Part shown: one piece after another, positions 1 through 6,478 of the stretch
Layout: each line of letters opens with the position of its first letter
How positions within the stretch are numbered: the first letter of the stretch is position 1
DNA from: Lachnospiraceae bacterium
GTDB lineage: Bacteria; Bacillota; Clostridia; Lachnospirales; Lachnospiraceae
Assembly (NCBI GenBank): GCA_004552595.1
Contig: SFNX01000078.1
Coordinates: forward strand, 1 to 8,124
DNA length: 8,124 nucleotides
Direction of reading: 5' to 3'
Program-made: the position numbers and the translations under genes
Notes under the pieces: model-generated
What the model saw: only the letters and a program-made list of their open reading frames with translations
Database searches by the model: none
What the model was told of the DNA's origin: nothing

Positions 1-351
1 TGAACCAGCTGTAGCTTCAAGTGAATCAAATCCTGCAAGCGATACGGCTGTAGCATAAGTCTGATGGGTGTGCACCACAAAATTCACATCATCAAATACT
101 TCATATGCTGCGCTGTGTACGCCCTTCTCTCCTGACGGTCTGTTAATCCCCGTATATTCACCGGTTTTAATATTAACACTTACAATGTCTTCTTCCCTCA
201 TTGAAGTGTAATCAAGTCCACTCGGGGTAATTAAATAATTATCAGCATCTATTCTTGCACTGATATTCCCCCATGTTCTTGCAACAAGCTTCTCTTCTAA
301 GAGCTCGATCCCTGTATCAATAATTTCTCTTCTCTTATCCATATTACTCAT
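1..351 (-). CDS. Class II aldolase/adducin-family protein, C-terminus beyond the left edge
   Basis: Only the first 117 codons are present; the frame stays open to base 1. The family contains zinc-dependent sugar-phosphate aldolases and epimerases such as L-fuculose-1-phosphate aldolase and L-ribulose-5-phosphate 4-epimerase, acting in the cytoplasm. Visible signatures are TWGNIS (residues 26-31, phosphate-binding loop), TPSGLDY (42-48), the acidic residue E75 in RPSGE, which fits the catalytic glutamate position of fuculose aldolase, and HTH at 94-96, giving two of the three expected zinc ligands. The E75-to-H94 spacing of 19 matches that known in FucA. The third histidine lies outside the window. 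An in-frame TAG sits two codons upstream of the ATG at 351, so the start is there or at Met4 (342). Neither has a good ribosome-binding site. The substrate cannot be told from this fragment, and no sugar-pathway neighbour is visible. It lies 52 bp after cls on the same strand. Confidence 0.88.
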   Translation of the reverse strand, partial: MSNMDKRREIIDTGIELLEEKLVARTWGNISARIDADNYLITPSGLDYTSMREEDIVSVNIKTGEYTGINRPSGEKGVHSAAYEVFDDVNFVVHTHQTYATAVSLAGFDSLEATAGS

Positions 352-358
352 ATGCTAC

Positions 359-388
359 ATATTAACACGTAACACTCATCTTTGTCAC
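359..388 (-). promoter_or_regulatory. Possible promoter before the aldolase gene (weak)
   Basis: On the minus strand, GTGACA (383-388) is followed after 18 bp by TAATAT (359-364). These match 5 of 6 and 4 of 6 bases of the -35 and -10 consensus. Transcription would begin at about base 352, almost on the ATG at 351, so the message would be leaderless or the true start would be Met4. The alternative is simple readthrough from cls. The site also sits inside an imperfect inverted repeat (CACGTTAC against GTTACGTG), too weak to call a terminator. Confidence 0.18.
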
Positions 389-403
389 GATGTAACGTGC
401 GGG

Positions 404-1993
404 CTAAATCAGCGGGGCGATGAACTTCATGATATTTCCGACTATCTTTATGTACCATTTTTCTTTCTTGATTGTTTCATACGTCACCTTCTCGCACTTT
501 TCAAATGTCTTCATGAAGTCATCCTTTATATTATCAATACATGGCATATCCTGAATGTATGTTGCACACTCAAAGTGGTGATAAAGGCTTCTGTAATCAA
601 GATTAATCGTTCCGACAACTGCCTTTTTATCATCGCACAAGAACACTTTGGAATGAACAAATCCCTCGGAATATTCATAAATCTTAACGCCTGCATCAAT
701 GAGGGGCTTGTAATGTGTCTTCGCAAGAGTCTGTGCAACAAAGTGGTCAAATTTGTGCGGCATTATTATTCGGACATCTATACTCCTCTGTGCAGCGAAC
801 ATTAATGTTTTGGCCATCTCTCCATCAAGAATTAAGTATGGCGTCATAATGTATACGTAGTCATGCGCGCGGTTAAGAATGTCCATATAAACCGACTCGC
901 CGACATTGTCAGAATCAAGCGGGCAGTCGCCATAAGGCATTACAAATCCTTTGTTTTCAGGCATGTATAAGTCAAGCGTAAAAGATTTATCTATATATGG
1001 CGATAGGTCAGAAAGCTTCTCATCAATGTGCCACATCTGTAAAAACATAAGCGTAAAGCTTTTAACCGCGTCTCCTTTAAGCATTACCCCGGCGTCTTTC
1101 CAGTGACCAAAACGAGTGATTTTATTAATATACTCATCGGCAAGATTTATACCGCCGTTAAATGCCGTAACGCCGTCTATAACCATTATTTTCCTATGGT
1201 CCCTGTAGTTGTAATGCGTCGACAGAAACGGTGTGATCGGTGCAAAAACCTTGCAATTAATGCCTCTTTCCTTAAGAAGCCTAGGGTATTTACTTGGTAG
1301 GAGCGCAAATTCGCATGTTCCATCGTACATTACGCGAATATCAACGCCTTCTTTTGCCTTCCTTTCAAGAATGTCAAGAATTTCGCCCCACATAAAGCCT
1401 TCATCAATAATGAAGTACTCAAGGAATATGAACTCCTTTGCATTTTCAAGCTCTTCAAGCATTCTTTCAAACATACAATCGCCAAGAGGGAAGTATTCCA
1501 CATCGGTGCTGGAAAAGACAGGAAAGCAGCCTGTTCGGTTTACATAATACGATAAATCGCTGAGCTCAGGGCATTTACTCTCAACTTCCTTTATTACGTT
1601 CTTATCCTGCTTAATCGAATAATGTGTAGCCTCAAGAATTTCGCTCACCCTTCTTTTAAGAACTCTGTGACCGATGTCATGAGTTGTGAAAATATACAGA
1701 AATGCTCCGAATATAGGCATAAGAAGCATAATAATAAGCCACGTGATCTTCGATGAATCATCATGCCTGCTGTTAATAAGCACAATTATCATAATGAAAT
1801 AGAATATCCCCGTTAATGCTACATAGTTATATGCCAGATACCTAAATTTAAAAAAGAGTCCGATAAGGACTACAATCTGCAATAAAAGGAGTAAAAGAAC
1901 GATTCCAAATCTGCCGAAAATCATTCTTAGTACTCCTTTTTTCCCTTTGTTAAGAAGCTTTACGCTTCGCTTTACATTATTCTGTTCGCCCAT
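404..1993 (-). CDS. cls: Cardiolipin synthase, phospholipase D superfamily
   Basis: A 529-residue membrane enzyme that probably condenses two phosphatidylglycerols into cardiolipin and glycerol at the cytoplasmic membrane. The N-terminus has three hydrophobic segments at about 30-48, 57-74 and 83-102. The third, with its MPIFGAFLYIF stretch, is typical of the PLD-nuclease N-terminal domain in bacterial Cls proteins. Two HKD catalytic motifs follow: H266-x-K268-x4-D273 in HRKIMVIDG, and H447-x-K449-x4-D454 in HSKVFLCDD. Each is followed by the usual conserved asparagine segment (FNGGINLADEY and GTINLDYRS). Length and layout fit full-length Cls, a little longer than the roughly 480-510 residues that are common. 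The start is supported by AGGGTGA (1997-2003) three bases before the ATG. It lies 150 bp after phoR on the same strand, so it could be co-transcribed or use its own promoter in the repeat-bearing spacer. Other PLD-type phosphatidyltransferases cannot be fully excluded. Confidence 0.93.
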   Translation of the reverse strand: MGEQNNVKRSVKLLNKGKKGVLRMIFGRFGIVLLLLLLQIVVLIGLFFKFRYLAYNYVALTGIFYFIMIIVLINSRHDDSSKITWLIIMLLMPIFGAFLYIFTTHDIGHRVLKRRVSEILEATHYSIKQDKNVIKEVESKCPELSDLSYYVNRTGCFPVFSSTDVEYFPLGDCMFERMLEELENAKEFIFLEYFIIDEGFMWGEILDILERKAKEGVDIRVMYDGTCEFALLPSKYPRLLKERGINCKVFAPITPFLSTHYNYRDHRKIMVIDGVTAFNGGINLADEYINKITRFGHWKDAGVMLKGDAVKSFTLMFLQMWHIDEKLSDLSPYIDKSFTLDLYMPENKGFVMPYGDCPLDSDNVGESVYMDILNRAHDYVYIMTPYLILDGEMAKTLMFAAQRSIDVRIIMPHKFDHFVAQTLAKTHYKPLIDAGVKIYEYSEGFVHSKVFLCDDKKAVVGTINLDYRSLYHHFECATYIQDMPCIDNIKDDFMKTFEKCEKVTYETIKKEKWYIKIVGNIMKFIAPLI

Positions 1994-2032
1994 GACTCAC
2001 CCTGTTAACTCAATAAACCATCTAATCATATT

Positions 2033-2047
2033 ATTATACTCATTATA
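2033..2047 (-). promoter_or_regulatory. Paired TATAAT hexamers upstream of cls, candidate -10 region
   Basis: On the minus strand two perfect TATAAT hexamers lie at 2042-2047 and 2033-2038, 9 bp apart and 40-50 bp before the cls ATG. A second pair lies at 2101-2106 and 2091-2096. No good -35 sits at 16-18 bp from any of them; the nearest look-alike, TTGTTC, is only 14 bp before the second hexamer. In DNA this AT-rich a TATAAT match is cheap. This is a plausible but unproven promoter region for cls. Confidence 0.35.
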
Positions 2048-2069
2048 ATACAGAACAAATTAAATATAT

Positions 2070-2092
2070 TTAATAAATTATCTGGTTAGAAT
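2070..2092. repeat. Direct repeat, intergenic copy (23 bp core)
   Basis: This 23 bp stretch matches 2128-2150 at 21 of 23 positions, with a period of 58 bp. Both differences are transitions (A/G and T/C). The core on the plus strand begins TTAATAAATT and ends GGTTAGAAT. It lies wholly in the phoR-cls spacer. A much weaker relative starts at 2012 (13 of 19 aligned bases from AATAAA), and ATTATAAT plus GAAC recur at 2042 and 2101, suggesting a unit of about 58-60 bp. Confidence 0.75.
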
Positions 2093-2127
2093 TATATCGT
2101 ATTATAATGCTGAACTGATTTATTTAC

Positions 2128-2150
2128 TTAATAAATTGTCCGGTTAGAAT
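2128..2150. repeat. Direct repeat, copy spanning the phoR stop codon
   Basis: This is the partner of the 2070-2092 copy. It covers the phoR stop codon (TAA, 2144-2146) and most of the last codon, Phe, then continues into the spacer. Similarity stops at about 2150, inside phoR. The geometry suggests that the 3' end of phoR and its downstream flank were duplicated into the spacer, or the reverse, and then drifted. Confidence 0.75.
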
Positions 2151-3478
2151 ACAATATTGATAGTAGTTCCGACTCCGAGTGCGCTGTCGAGTTCAATCTT
2201 AGCATCGTGAATTTCCACAATGTGTTTAACAATTGCAAGGCCAAGCCCGGTACCTCCGGTTTCCTTCGAGCGGCTCTTATCAACTCTGTAAAACCTCTCG
2301 AAAATTCTCTGCTGGTCAACCGCCGGTATTCCGATTCCGTTGTCCTTAACGGACAGAATCGGTCTGCCGTTTCTTATGAATACGGAAATATGAACTTTTC
2401 CACCTGGATTGTTGTATCGAATTGCATTTTGCGCCAGGTTTTCAATAAGCTCTCTGATCATTCCCCTGTTAGCCCTGATAAAGCAAGGCTCTCCGTCAAA
2501 GGAAATATCAATTTTACGTTGCCTTGCATTAACCTTAAGCTCGTCCATGCACTCAGCTACTACATCATATAAACTAATCCTCTCAAACTGAGGTTCCATT
2601 TCTTTTCTGTCAAGCTCTGAAAGTCTTATTATATCATTAATCAGGTTCAAAAGTCTGTCTGAATTTTTTCTTATTTCGTTAAAAAAGTGTTTCTGCTGAC
2701 TTTCGCTTACAACTCCACCTTCAAGAAGCTCTGCATATCCCGAAATTGCCGTAAGCGGAGTCTTAAGCTCATGAGAAACATTCGCGGTAAAATCCTGCCT
2801 TGCCTTTGCTGCAGATAATATGTCGGTATGCTGCGCCCTAAGTAAATTTGCAATCGGGTCAAGTTCCTTATACGGAGATTCATACTCTGAATTCTCAAGA
2901 TTGTTTACCATAGTCTCAATAGGCTTAAGGAGCTGTTCCGTAAGCATATGCGAGATTCCAATACAGATTAACACGATAAAAATAACAATTAATATTATAA
3001 TCGGTGCTACCGAAACAAATGCTGAGCCAAGGCTCTTAGCATCGGTTGCAACTCTTAATACCATTCCGTCATTTAAGCGTATGGCATAATAAAATGTGTC
3101 TTCATCAAGTGTATCCGAGCGTCTTACAGCCTGTCCCTCGCCGTACTCAAACGCCTCCTTTATTTCGGGACGGTCGTTATGATTCTTAAGCTGACCGATA
3201 GCAGCGTCATTATCATATATCACTGTTCCTTCTTTATCTATAAGAGTGATACGAAGTTCCTTTAATTTATCGTTTTCACTGTTAAAATTTATATCAGTGC
3301 CGCTAATCTGAGTGCCATCACTGTTAATCTGTGCCGTAAGAAGCTTCGCACATAGACGAAGTTCAGCCATAACCTGCTTTTCAAAGAGGTTGTAATATAT
3401 AATTGTTGTCCCGATTACAGTTGCAATTATTGCAAGAATCGCAATTCCGGCAAGCCGGAAGTTTATTTTGTTTCTCAT
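2144..3478 (-). CDS. phoR: Phosphate-responsive sensor histidine kinase, PhoR type
   Basis: A 444-residue membrane kinase expected to phosphorylate the adjacent response regulator when phosphate is scarce. A first transmembrane helix (about 8-29) and a second (about 155-178) enclose an external domain of about 125 residues. That domain has the PhoR-like elements DKEGTVIYDND (81-91) and RPEIKEAFEYGEG (103-115), consistent with a PAS/Cache-like fold. A short HAMP-like linker follows. The dimerisation box SHELKTP carries phospho-acceptor H236. The ATPase domain has the N-box with N347 and N351, the G1 box DNGIGIP (379-385), the F-box FERFYR and the G2 box GGTGLGLA (408-415). No cytoplasmic PAS domain is visible before HisKA, so it is more compact than Bacillus subtilis PhoR. 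The start overlaps the phoP stop as ATGA, implying translational coupling. The phosphate specificity is inferred from its place next to pst and phoU. Confidence 0.9.
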   Translation of the reverse strand: MRNKINFRLAGIAILAIIATVIGTTIIYYNLFEKQVMAELRLCAKLLTAQINSDGTQISGTDINFNSENDKLKELRITLIDKEGTVIYDNDAAIGQLKNHNDRPEIKEAFEYGEGQAVRRSDTLDEDTFYYAIRLNDGMVLRVATDAKSLGSAFVSVAPIIILIVIFIVLICIGISHMLTEQLLKPIETMVNNLENSEYESPYKELDPIANLLRAQHTDILSAAKARQDFTANVSHELKTPLTAISGYAELLEGGVVSESQQKHFFNEIRKNSDRLLNLINDIIRLSELDRKEMEPQFERISLYDVVAECMDELKVNARQRKIDISFDGEPCFIRANRGMIRELIENLAQNAIRYNNPGGKVHISVFIRNGRPILSVKDNGIGIPAVDQQRIFERFYRVDKSRSKETGGTGLGLAIVKHIVEIHDAKIELDSALGVGTTINIVF

Positions 3479-4143
3479 TCGATAATATATCCTACGTTTC
3501 TTACTGTCTTTATACGTGTACCGTAGTCAGCAAGCTTATGTCTTAGCGTTTTTACATGCATATCAATTGTACGGGACTCACCCTCATAATCGGTACCCCA
3601 CACTTTATCCATAATAGTATCGCGGCTTAGCACAATTCCCTTGTTAATAATGAAAAGCGACAAGAGCTCATATTCCTTGAATGTAAGCTCAACAATCTGT
3701 CCATCAACTCTGACTTCGTGCTTCTCGTTATTTATGGTGATTCCATCAAGGGTAAGCTCTTTAATTTCCTGAACCTCGGTTCTCCTAATCAGTGCCTTTA
3801 CTCTTGAAATAAGCTCCATAACCGAAAACGGCTTCTTAATATAATCATCTGCCCCGTCTTCAATGCCCTTAACAAGGTCAAGCTCCGATGTTTTAGCCGT
3901 AACCATAATGATAGGGAGCTTCTTAGTCATGAAATTCGCTCTTAGCTTCTTAACTATTTCATTACCGCTCTCATCAGGAAGCATTACATCAACAAGACAT
4001 AAATCCGGAATGACTTCATCAAGCTTCTTATAAAAATCCTTAGCACACGGGAAACCAAGCACCTTATGCCCTGCGTTCATAAGTGCAAACTCCTCTATTT
4101 CCCTTATACTGTCATCGTCTTCAACTATATATATAAGTGCCAT
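3475..4143 (-). CDS. phoP: Phosphate regulon response regulator, OmpR/PhoB family
   Basis: A 222-residue cytoplasmic DNA-binding regulator, full length for the family. The receiver domain (about 1-120) has the acidic pocket E8, D9 and D10, the phosphorylation site D52 in LVDVMLPD, T82, and K104 in the IKKPF motif. The C-terminal winged helix (about 125-222) has the LTFKEYELL start, the recognition-helix region SRTIDMHVKTLRHKL and the closing NVGYI hairpin typical of OmpR-type proteins. The start is fixed by GGGGTGA (4148-4154) four bases before the ATG. It overlaps phoR by four bases and lies 50 bp after phoU. In other bacteria this regulator, called PhoP in Firmicutes and PhoB in proteobacteria, activates pst and other phosphate genes. 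That role here is inferred from context. Confidence 0.92.
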   Translation of the reverse strand: MALIYIVEDDDSIREIEEFALMNAGHKVLGFPCAKDFYKKLDEVIPDLCLVDVMLPDESGNEIVKKLRANFMTKKLPIIMVTAKTSELDLVKGIEDGADDYIKKPFSVMELISRVKALIRRTEVQEIKELTLDGITINNEKHEVRVDGQIVELTFKEYELLSLFIINKGIVLSRDTIMDKVWGTDYEGESRTIDMHVKTLRHKLADYGTRIKTVRNVGYIIE

Positions 4144-4176
4144 AAAATCACCCCTTTATATAATATCATAAATTCA

Positions 4177-4187
4177 TCCCCTGGGGA
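4177..4187. promoter_or_regulatory. GC-rich palindrome in the phoU-phoP spacer, possible operator
   Basis: TCCCCTGGGGA is an 11 bp palindrome around a single central base. It stands out because the rest of this 50 bp spacer is AT-rich. On the minus strand it is followed by TATGAT (4165-4170) and TATTAT (4160-4165), possible -10 elements, but no -35 is visible. The one-base centre makes it a poor hairpin, so an operator is likelier than a terminator. Palindromes with five-base arms are expected several times by chance in 8 kb. Confidence 0.22.
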
Positions 4188-4193
4188 CTTACT

Positions 4194-4832
4194 TTAATTT
4201 TCGGTTTTAAGGGAGAAAATCACCCACTCAGCGATATTTGTCGCATGATCACCGATTCTTTCGAAATATTTGGCTATCATTAAGAGGTCTGTTGCATCCT
4301 CTCCGTCATCGGAAGACTCAATAATAAGCCTGATGACGTCCTTTTTCGCCTCATCGAATAATTTGTCGACGATATCGTCGTGCTCTATAACGTCATGTGC
4401 CTTTTTTGTGTCTTTTTCAACATAGGCTTCAATGCTTTGATTGAGCATTATCATTGTCTCAGCTGCCATCTTGGATATATGGTCAAAATTGTCGATTTTA
4501 CTGTCTTTACCCATCAGTATAGTCATCTCGGAAATGTCCGCAGCGTGGTCGCCGATTCGTTCCATATCCGTCACCATTTTCATTGCGGCTGTAATCGCAC
4601 GTAAATCCTTGGCAACGGGCTGCTGTGCAACAAGAAGATTAAAGCAAATATTCTCAATTGCCTTCTGGAGATGGTCAATCTCATTATCATTTTCCATTAT
4701 TTTTTTTGCTTTTTCTATATCCCGATTGATAAGCGCATCAATTGAACCGTTTATTGATTCAATGACCTTATTTCCCATATCAATCATAGTGTTATTAAGT
4801 TCTACTAACTGCCTTTCAAATTTCTCTCTCAT
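4194..4832 (-). CDS. phoU: Phosphate transport/signalling regulator PhoU
   Basis: A 212-residue, all-helical cytoplasmic protein made of two similar halves. Each half carries the metal-binding ERIGDHA motif with conserved E and D: E91-x3-D95 and E191-x3-D195. PhoU proteins link the PstSCAB transporter to the sensor kinase and restrain both phosphate uptake and Pho signalling when phosphate is plentiful. The length is normal for the family. I placed the start at the ATG whose product begins MREKFERQL. This is the usual PhoU N-terminus, lies 7 bp after the pstB stop, and has GATGAGG five bases upstream. A longer open frame reaching 4934 would add 34 residues unlike any PhoU and overlap pstB by about 95 bp. 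The position after pstB is the standard one in pst operons. Confidence 0.95.
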   Translation of the reverse strand: MREKFERQLVELNNTMIDMGNKVIESINGSIDALINRDIEKAKKIMENDNEIDHLQKAIENICFNLLVAQQPVAKDLRAITAAMKMVTDMERIGDHAADISEMTILMGKDSKIDNFDHISKMAAETMIMLNQSIEAYVEKDTKKAHDVIEHDDIVDKLFDEAKKDVIRLIIESSDDGEDATDLLMIAKYFERIGDHATNIAEWVIFSLKTEN

Positions 4833-4837
4833 AATTG

Positions 4838-4844
4838 CCTCATC
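4838..4844 (-). promoter_or_regulatory. Ribosome-binding site that sets the phoU start
   Basis: GATGAGG on the minus strand lies five bases before the ATG at 4832. Its TGA is the pstB stop codon, so ribosomes finishing pstB would sit directly over the phoU initiation site. This favours the short start over the extended frame. Confidence 0.7.
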
Positions 4845-5598
4845 CAAATCTTCCGGTAATATAATCTTCAGTTCTCTTATCCTTAGGATATGTAAACACC
4901 TGTGTAGTTTCGTTAAATTCAACCATTTCGCCAACGAGGAAGAACGCTGTATAATCTGAAACTCTGACCGCCTGCTGCATATTGTGTGTTACTACAACTA
5001 CGGTATACTTTTTCTTAAGTTCCTCCATAAGGTCTTCAATCTTAGTTGTCGAAATAGGATCAAGTGCAGATGTCGGCTCATCCATAAGAAGTATTTCAGG
5101 CTCGACCGCAAGAGCTCTCGCAATACATATTCTCTGCTGCTGTCCGCCTGATAATGAAAGTGCTGACTTTTTAAGTCTGTCCTTCACTTCGTCCCAGATT
5201 GCAGCGCCCCTAAGACTTTCCTCAACAATTTTATCAAGCGTTTTCTTGTCTTTGATTCCGTGAACTCTAGGTCCGTAAGCGATGTTGTCATATATACTCA
5301 TCGGAAACGGATTTGGCTGCTGAAACACCATTCCGACCTTCTTTCTAAGAAGCGTTGTGTCCATGGTTTTGCTATAAATGTCTTCGTTATCGATCTCAAC
5401 TTTTCCTGTAATTTTAACATTGTCAATGAGATCGTTCATTCTGTTGAGTGTTTTAAGAAACGTTGATTTACCACAGCCTGAAGGCCCGATAAACGCTGTA
5501 ATCGCGTTTTCCCTTATGTTCATGCTGACATTCTTTAAAGCATGATTTTCCCCGTAATAAAGGTCTAAATTCTCAACACATATTTTAGTATTATCCAT
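4840..5598 (-). CDS. pstB: Phosphate ABC transporter ATP-binding protein
   Basis: A 252-residue cytoplasmic ATPase that drives high-affinity phosphate import by the PstCA permease pair. All ABC elements are present in order: Walker A GPSGCGKST (38-46), the Q-loop in VFQQPNPFP (92-99), which is highly typical of PstB, the signature LSGGQQQR (149-156), Walker B ILLMDEP (169-175) with E174, the D-loop SALD and the H-loop H205. The C-terminus ends TEDYITGRFG, the family's hallmark ending. Length is normal. AAAGGA lies six bases before the ATG, and only 2 bp separate it from the pstA stop, so the two are almost certainly co-translated. Confidence 0.98.
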   Translation of the reverse strand: MDNTKICVENLDLYYGENHALKNVSMNIRENAITAFIGPSGCGKSTFLKTLNRMNDLIDNVKITGKVEIDNEDIYSKTMDTTLLRKKVGMVFQQPNPFPMSIYDNIAYGPRVHGIKDKKTLDKIVEESLRGAAIWDEVKDRLKKSALSLSGGQQQRICIARALAVEPEILLMDEPTSALDPISTTKIEDLMEELKKKYTVVVVTHNMQQAVRVSDYTAFFLVGEMVEFNETTQVFTYPKDKRTEDYITGRFG

Positions 5599-5600
5599 TT

Positions 5601-6455
5601 CTATTCCTTTCTCGTGACGTCTACGCGCCTTGTCAGCATTTTCGTACCGATATTGATTAACAGTACAATTACTAAAAGTACTACCGCTATTCCGAAGGCT
5701 GTATTGAAATCGCCTTCACTCGTTGCAGACAAATACATCTGAATGGTGAGCGTTCCGCCTGACTGAAACGGCTTCATAAGAAGCCCATTAATTCCCTTAG
5801 GAAGAAGCTTTGCGCTTCCTGCCGTAAATAAAAGTGCTGCTGATTCACCGACAATTCTTCCTATTGCAAGAATTGCTCCCGTAATAATTCCCGGCATTGC
5901 ACTTGGGATAAGAATAGTTCTTATCATGTGCCACTTTCCGCTTCCAAGACCTATGGCACCGTTTCTATACGAGTCAGGAACTGTCTTTAATGCTTCCTGA
6001 GTATTTCTCGTCATAAGCGGAAGGACCATAATTATTAATGTAAGCGATCCTGTCAAAAGTGAATATCCAAGCCCCAGCTTTTCCCCGAAAAACATCATTC
6101 CGAATAATCCAAATATAATTGAGGGGATTCCTGAAAGCGTCTCCGTTGCATATTCAATTAAGGTTACGATTTTACCGGGCTTTGCATATTCATTCAAGTA
6201 TATTGCACTTCCGATTCCTATCGGAGTTGCAATTATCATTGTCAAAAATATGATAATAACTGTATTTACTATGTTTCCGGCAATTCCGACTGTGCCCTTA
6301 AGCACGCTTGTCACTGTCGTTAAAAACTCTATGTTTACCGATTTAAGTCCTTTGAACAATACATAAACGATTATCCCGACAAGCAAAATTACCGAAAGTG
6401 ATGCACACACATATATCATCAGCCTGACTATGCTGTCTTTTACTTTTCTTTCCAT
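5601..6455 (-). CDS. pstA: Phosphate ABC transporter permease PstA
   Basis: A 284-residue inner-membrane permease that forms the phosphate channel with PstC. Hydrophobic segments lie at about 13-35, 62-86, 105-123, 132-149, 188-210 and 252-272, the six expected. The cytoplasmic coupling loop that contacts PstB is visible from E154 (EALKTVPDSYRNGAIGLG). The GRIVGES segment has R200 and E204, matching the conserved charged residues of PstA implicated in phosphate passage. Length is typical. AAAGGA lies seven bases before the start, and the gene is 23 bp after pstC. Assignment as PstA rather than PstC rests on operon order, the shorter N-terminus and the GRIVGESAALLF motif. Confidence 0.96.
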   Translation of the reverse strand: MERKVKDSIVRLMIYVCASLSVILLVGIIVYVLFKGLKSVNIEFLTTVTSVLKGTVGIAGNIVNTVIIIFLTMIIATPIGIGSAIYLNEYAKPGKIVTLIEYATETLSGIPSIIFGLFGMMFFGEKLGLGYSLLTGSLTLIIMVLPLMTRNTQEALKTVPDSYRNGAIGLGSGKWHMIRTILIPSAMPGIITGAILAIGRIVGESAALLFTAGSAKLLPKGINGLLMKPFQSGGTLTIQMYLSATSEGDFNTAFGIAVVLLVIVLLINIGTKMLTRRVDVTRKE

Positions 6456-6478
6456 CTGTTTTCCTTTCTTTCACTCCA

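Noticed and set aside
1233..1547. 104-codon plus-strand open frame opposite cls
   Set aside because: It is antisense to the conserved HKD1-containing part of cls and has no family resemblance.
1994..2024. Pho box upstream of cls, based on a TTAACA on the minus strand at 2003-2008
   Set aside because: Only one TTAACA-like unit is present; the positions 11 and 22 bp upstream do not match, so the expected series of direct repeats is missing.
1997..2029. Ten-codon leader peptide (MIRWFIELTG) on the minus strand just before cls, with its stop inside the cls ribosome-binding site
   Set aside because: It has no ribosome-binding site, no run of regulatory codons and no attenuator hairpin; short frames like this are common by chance.
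2110..2140. AT-only inverted repeat (ATTTATT and AATAAAT, five-base loop) after phoR as a terminator
   Set aside because: The stem has no G-C pairs and no proper U-tract follows, so it is unlikely to stop transcription.
4441..4959. 172-codon plus-strand open frame opposite phoU and the end of pstB
   Set aside because: It lies wholly antisense to two well-identified genes and has no recognisable family; it is a shadow of their codon pattern.
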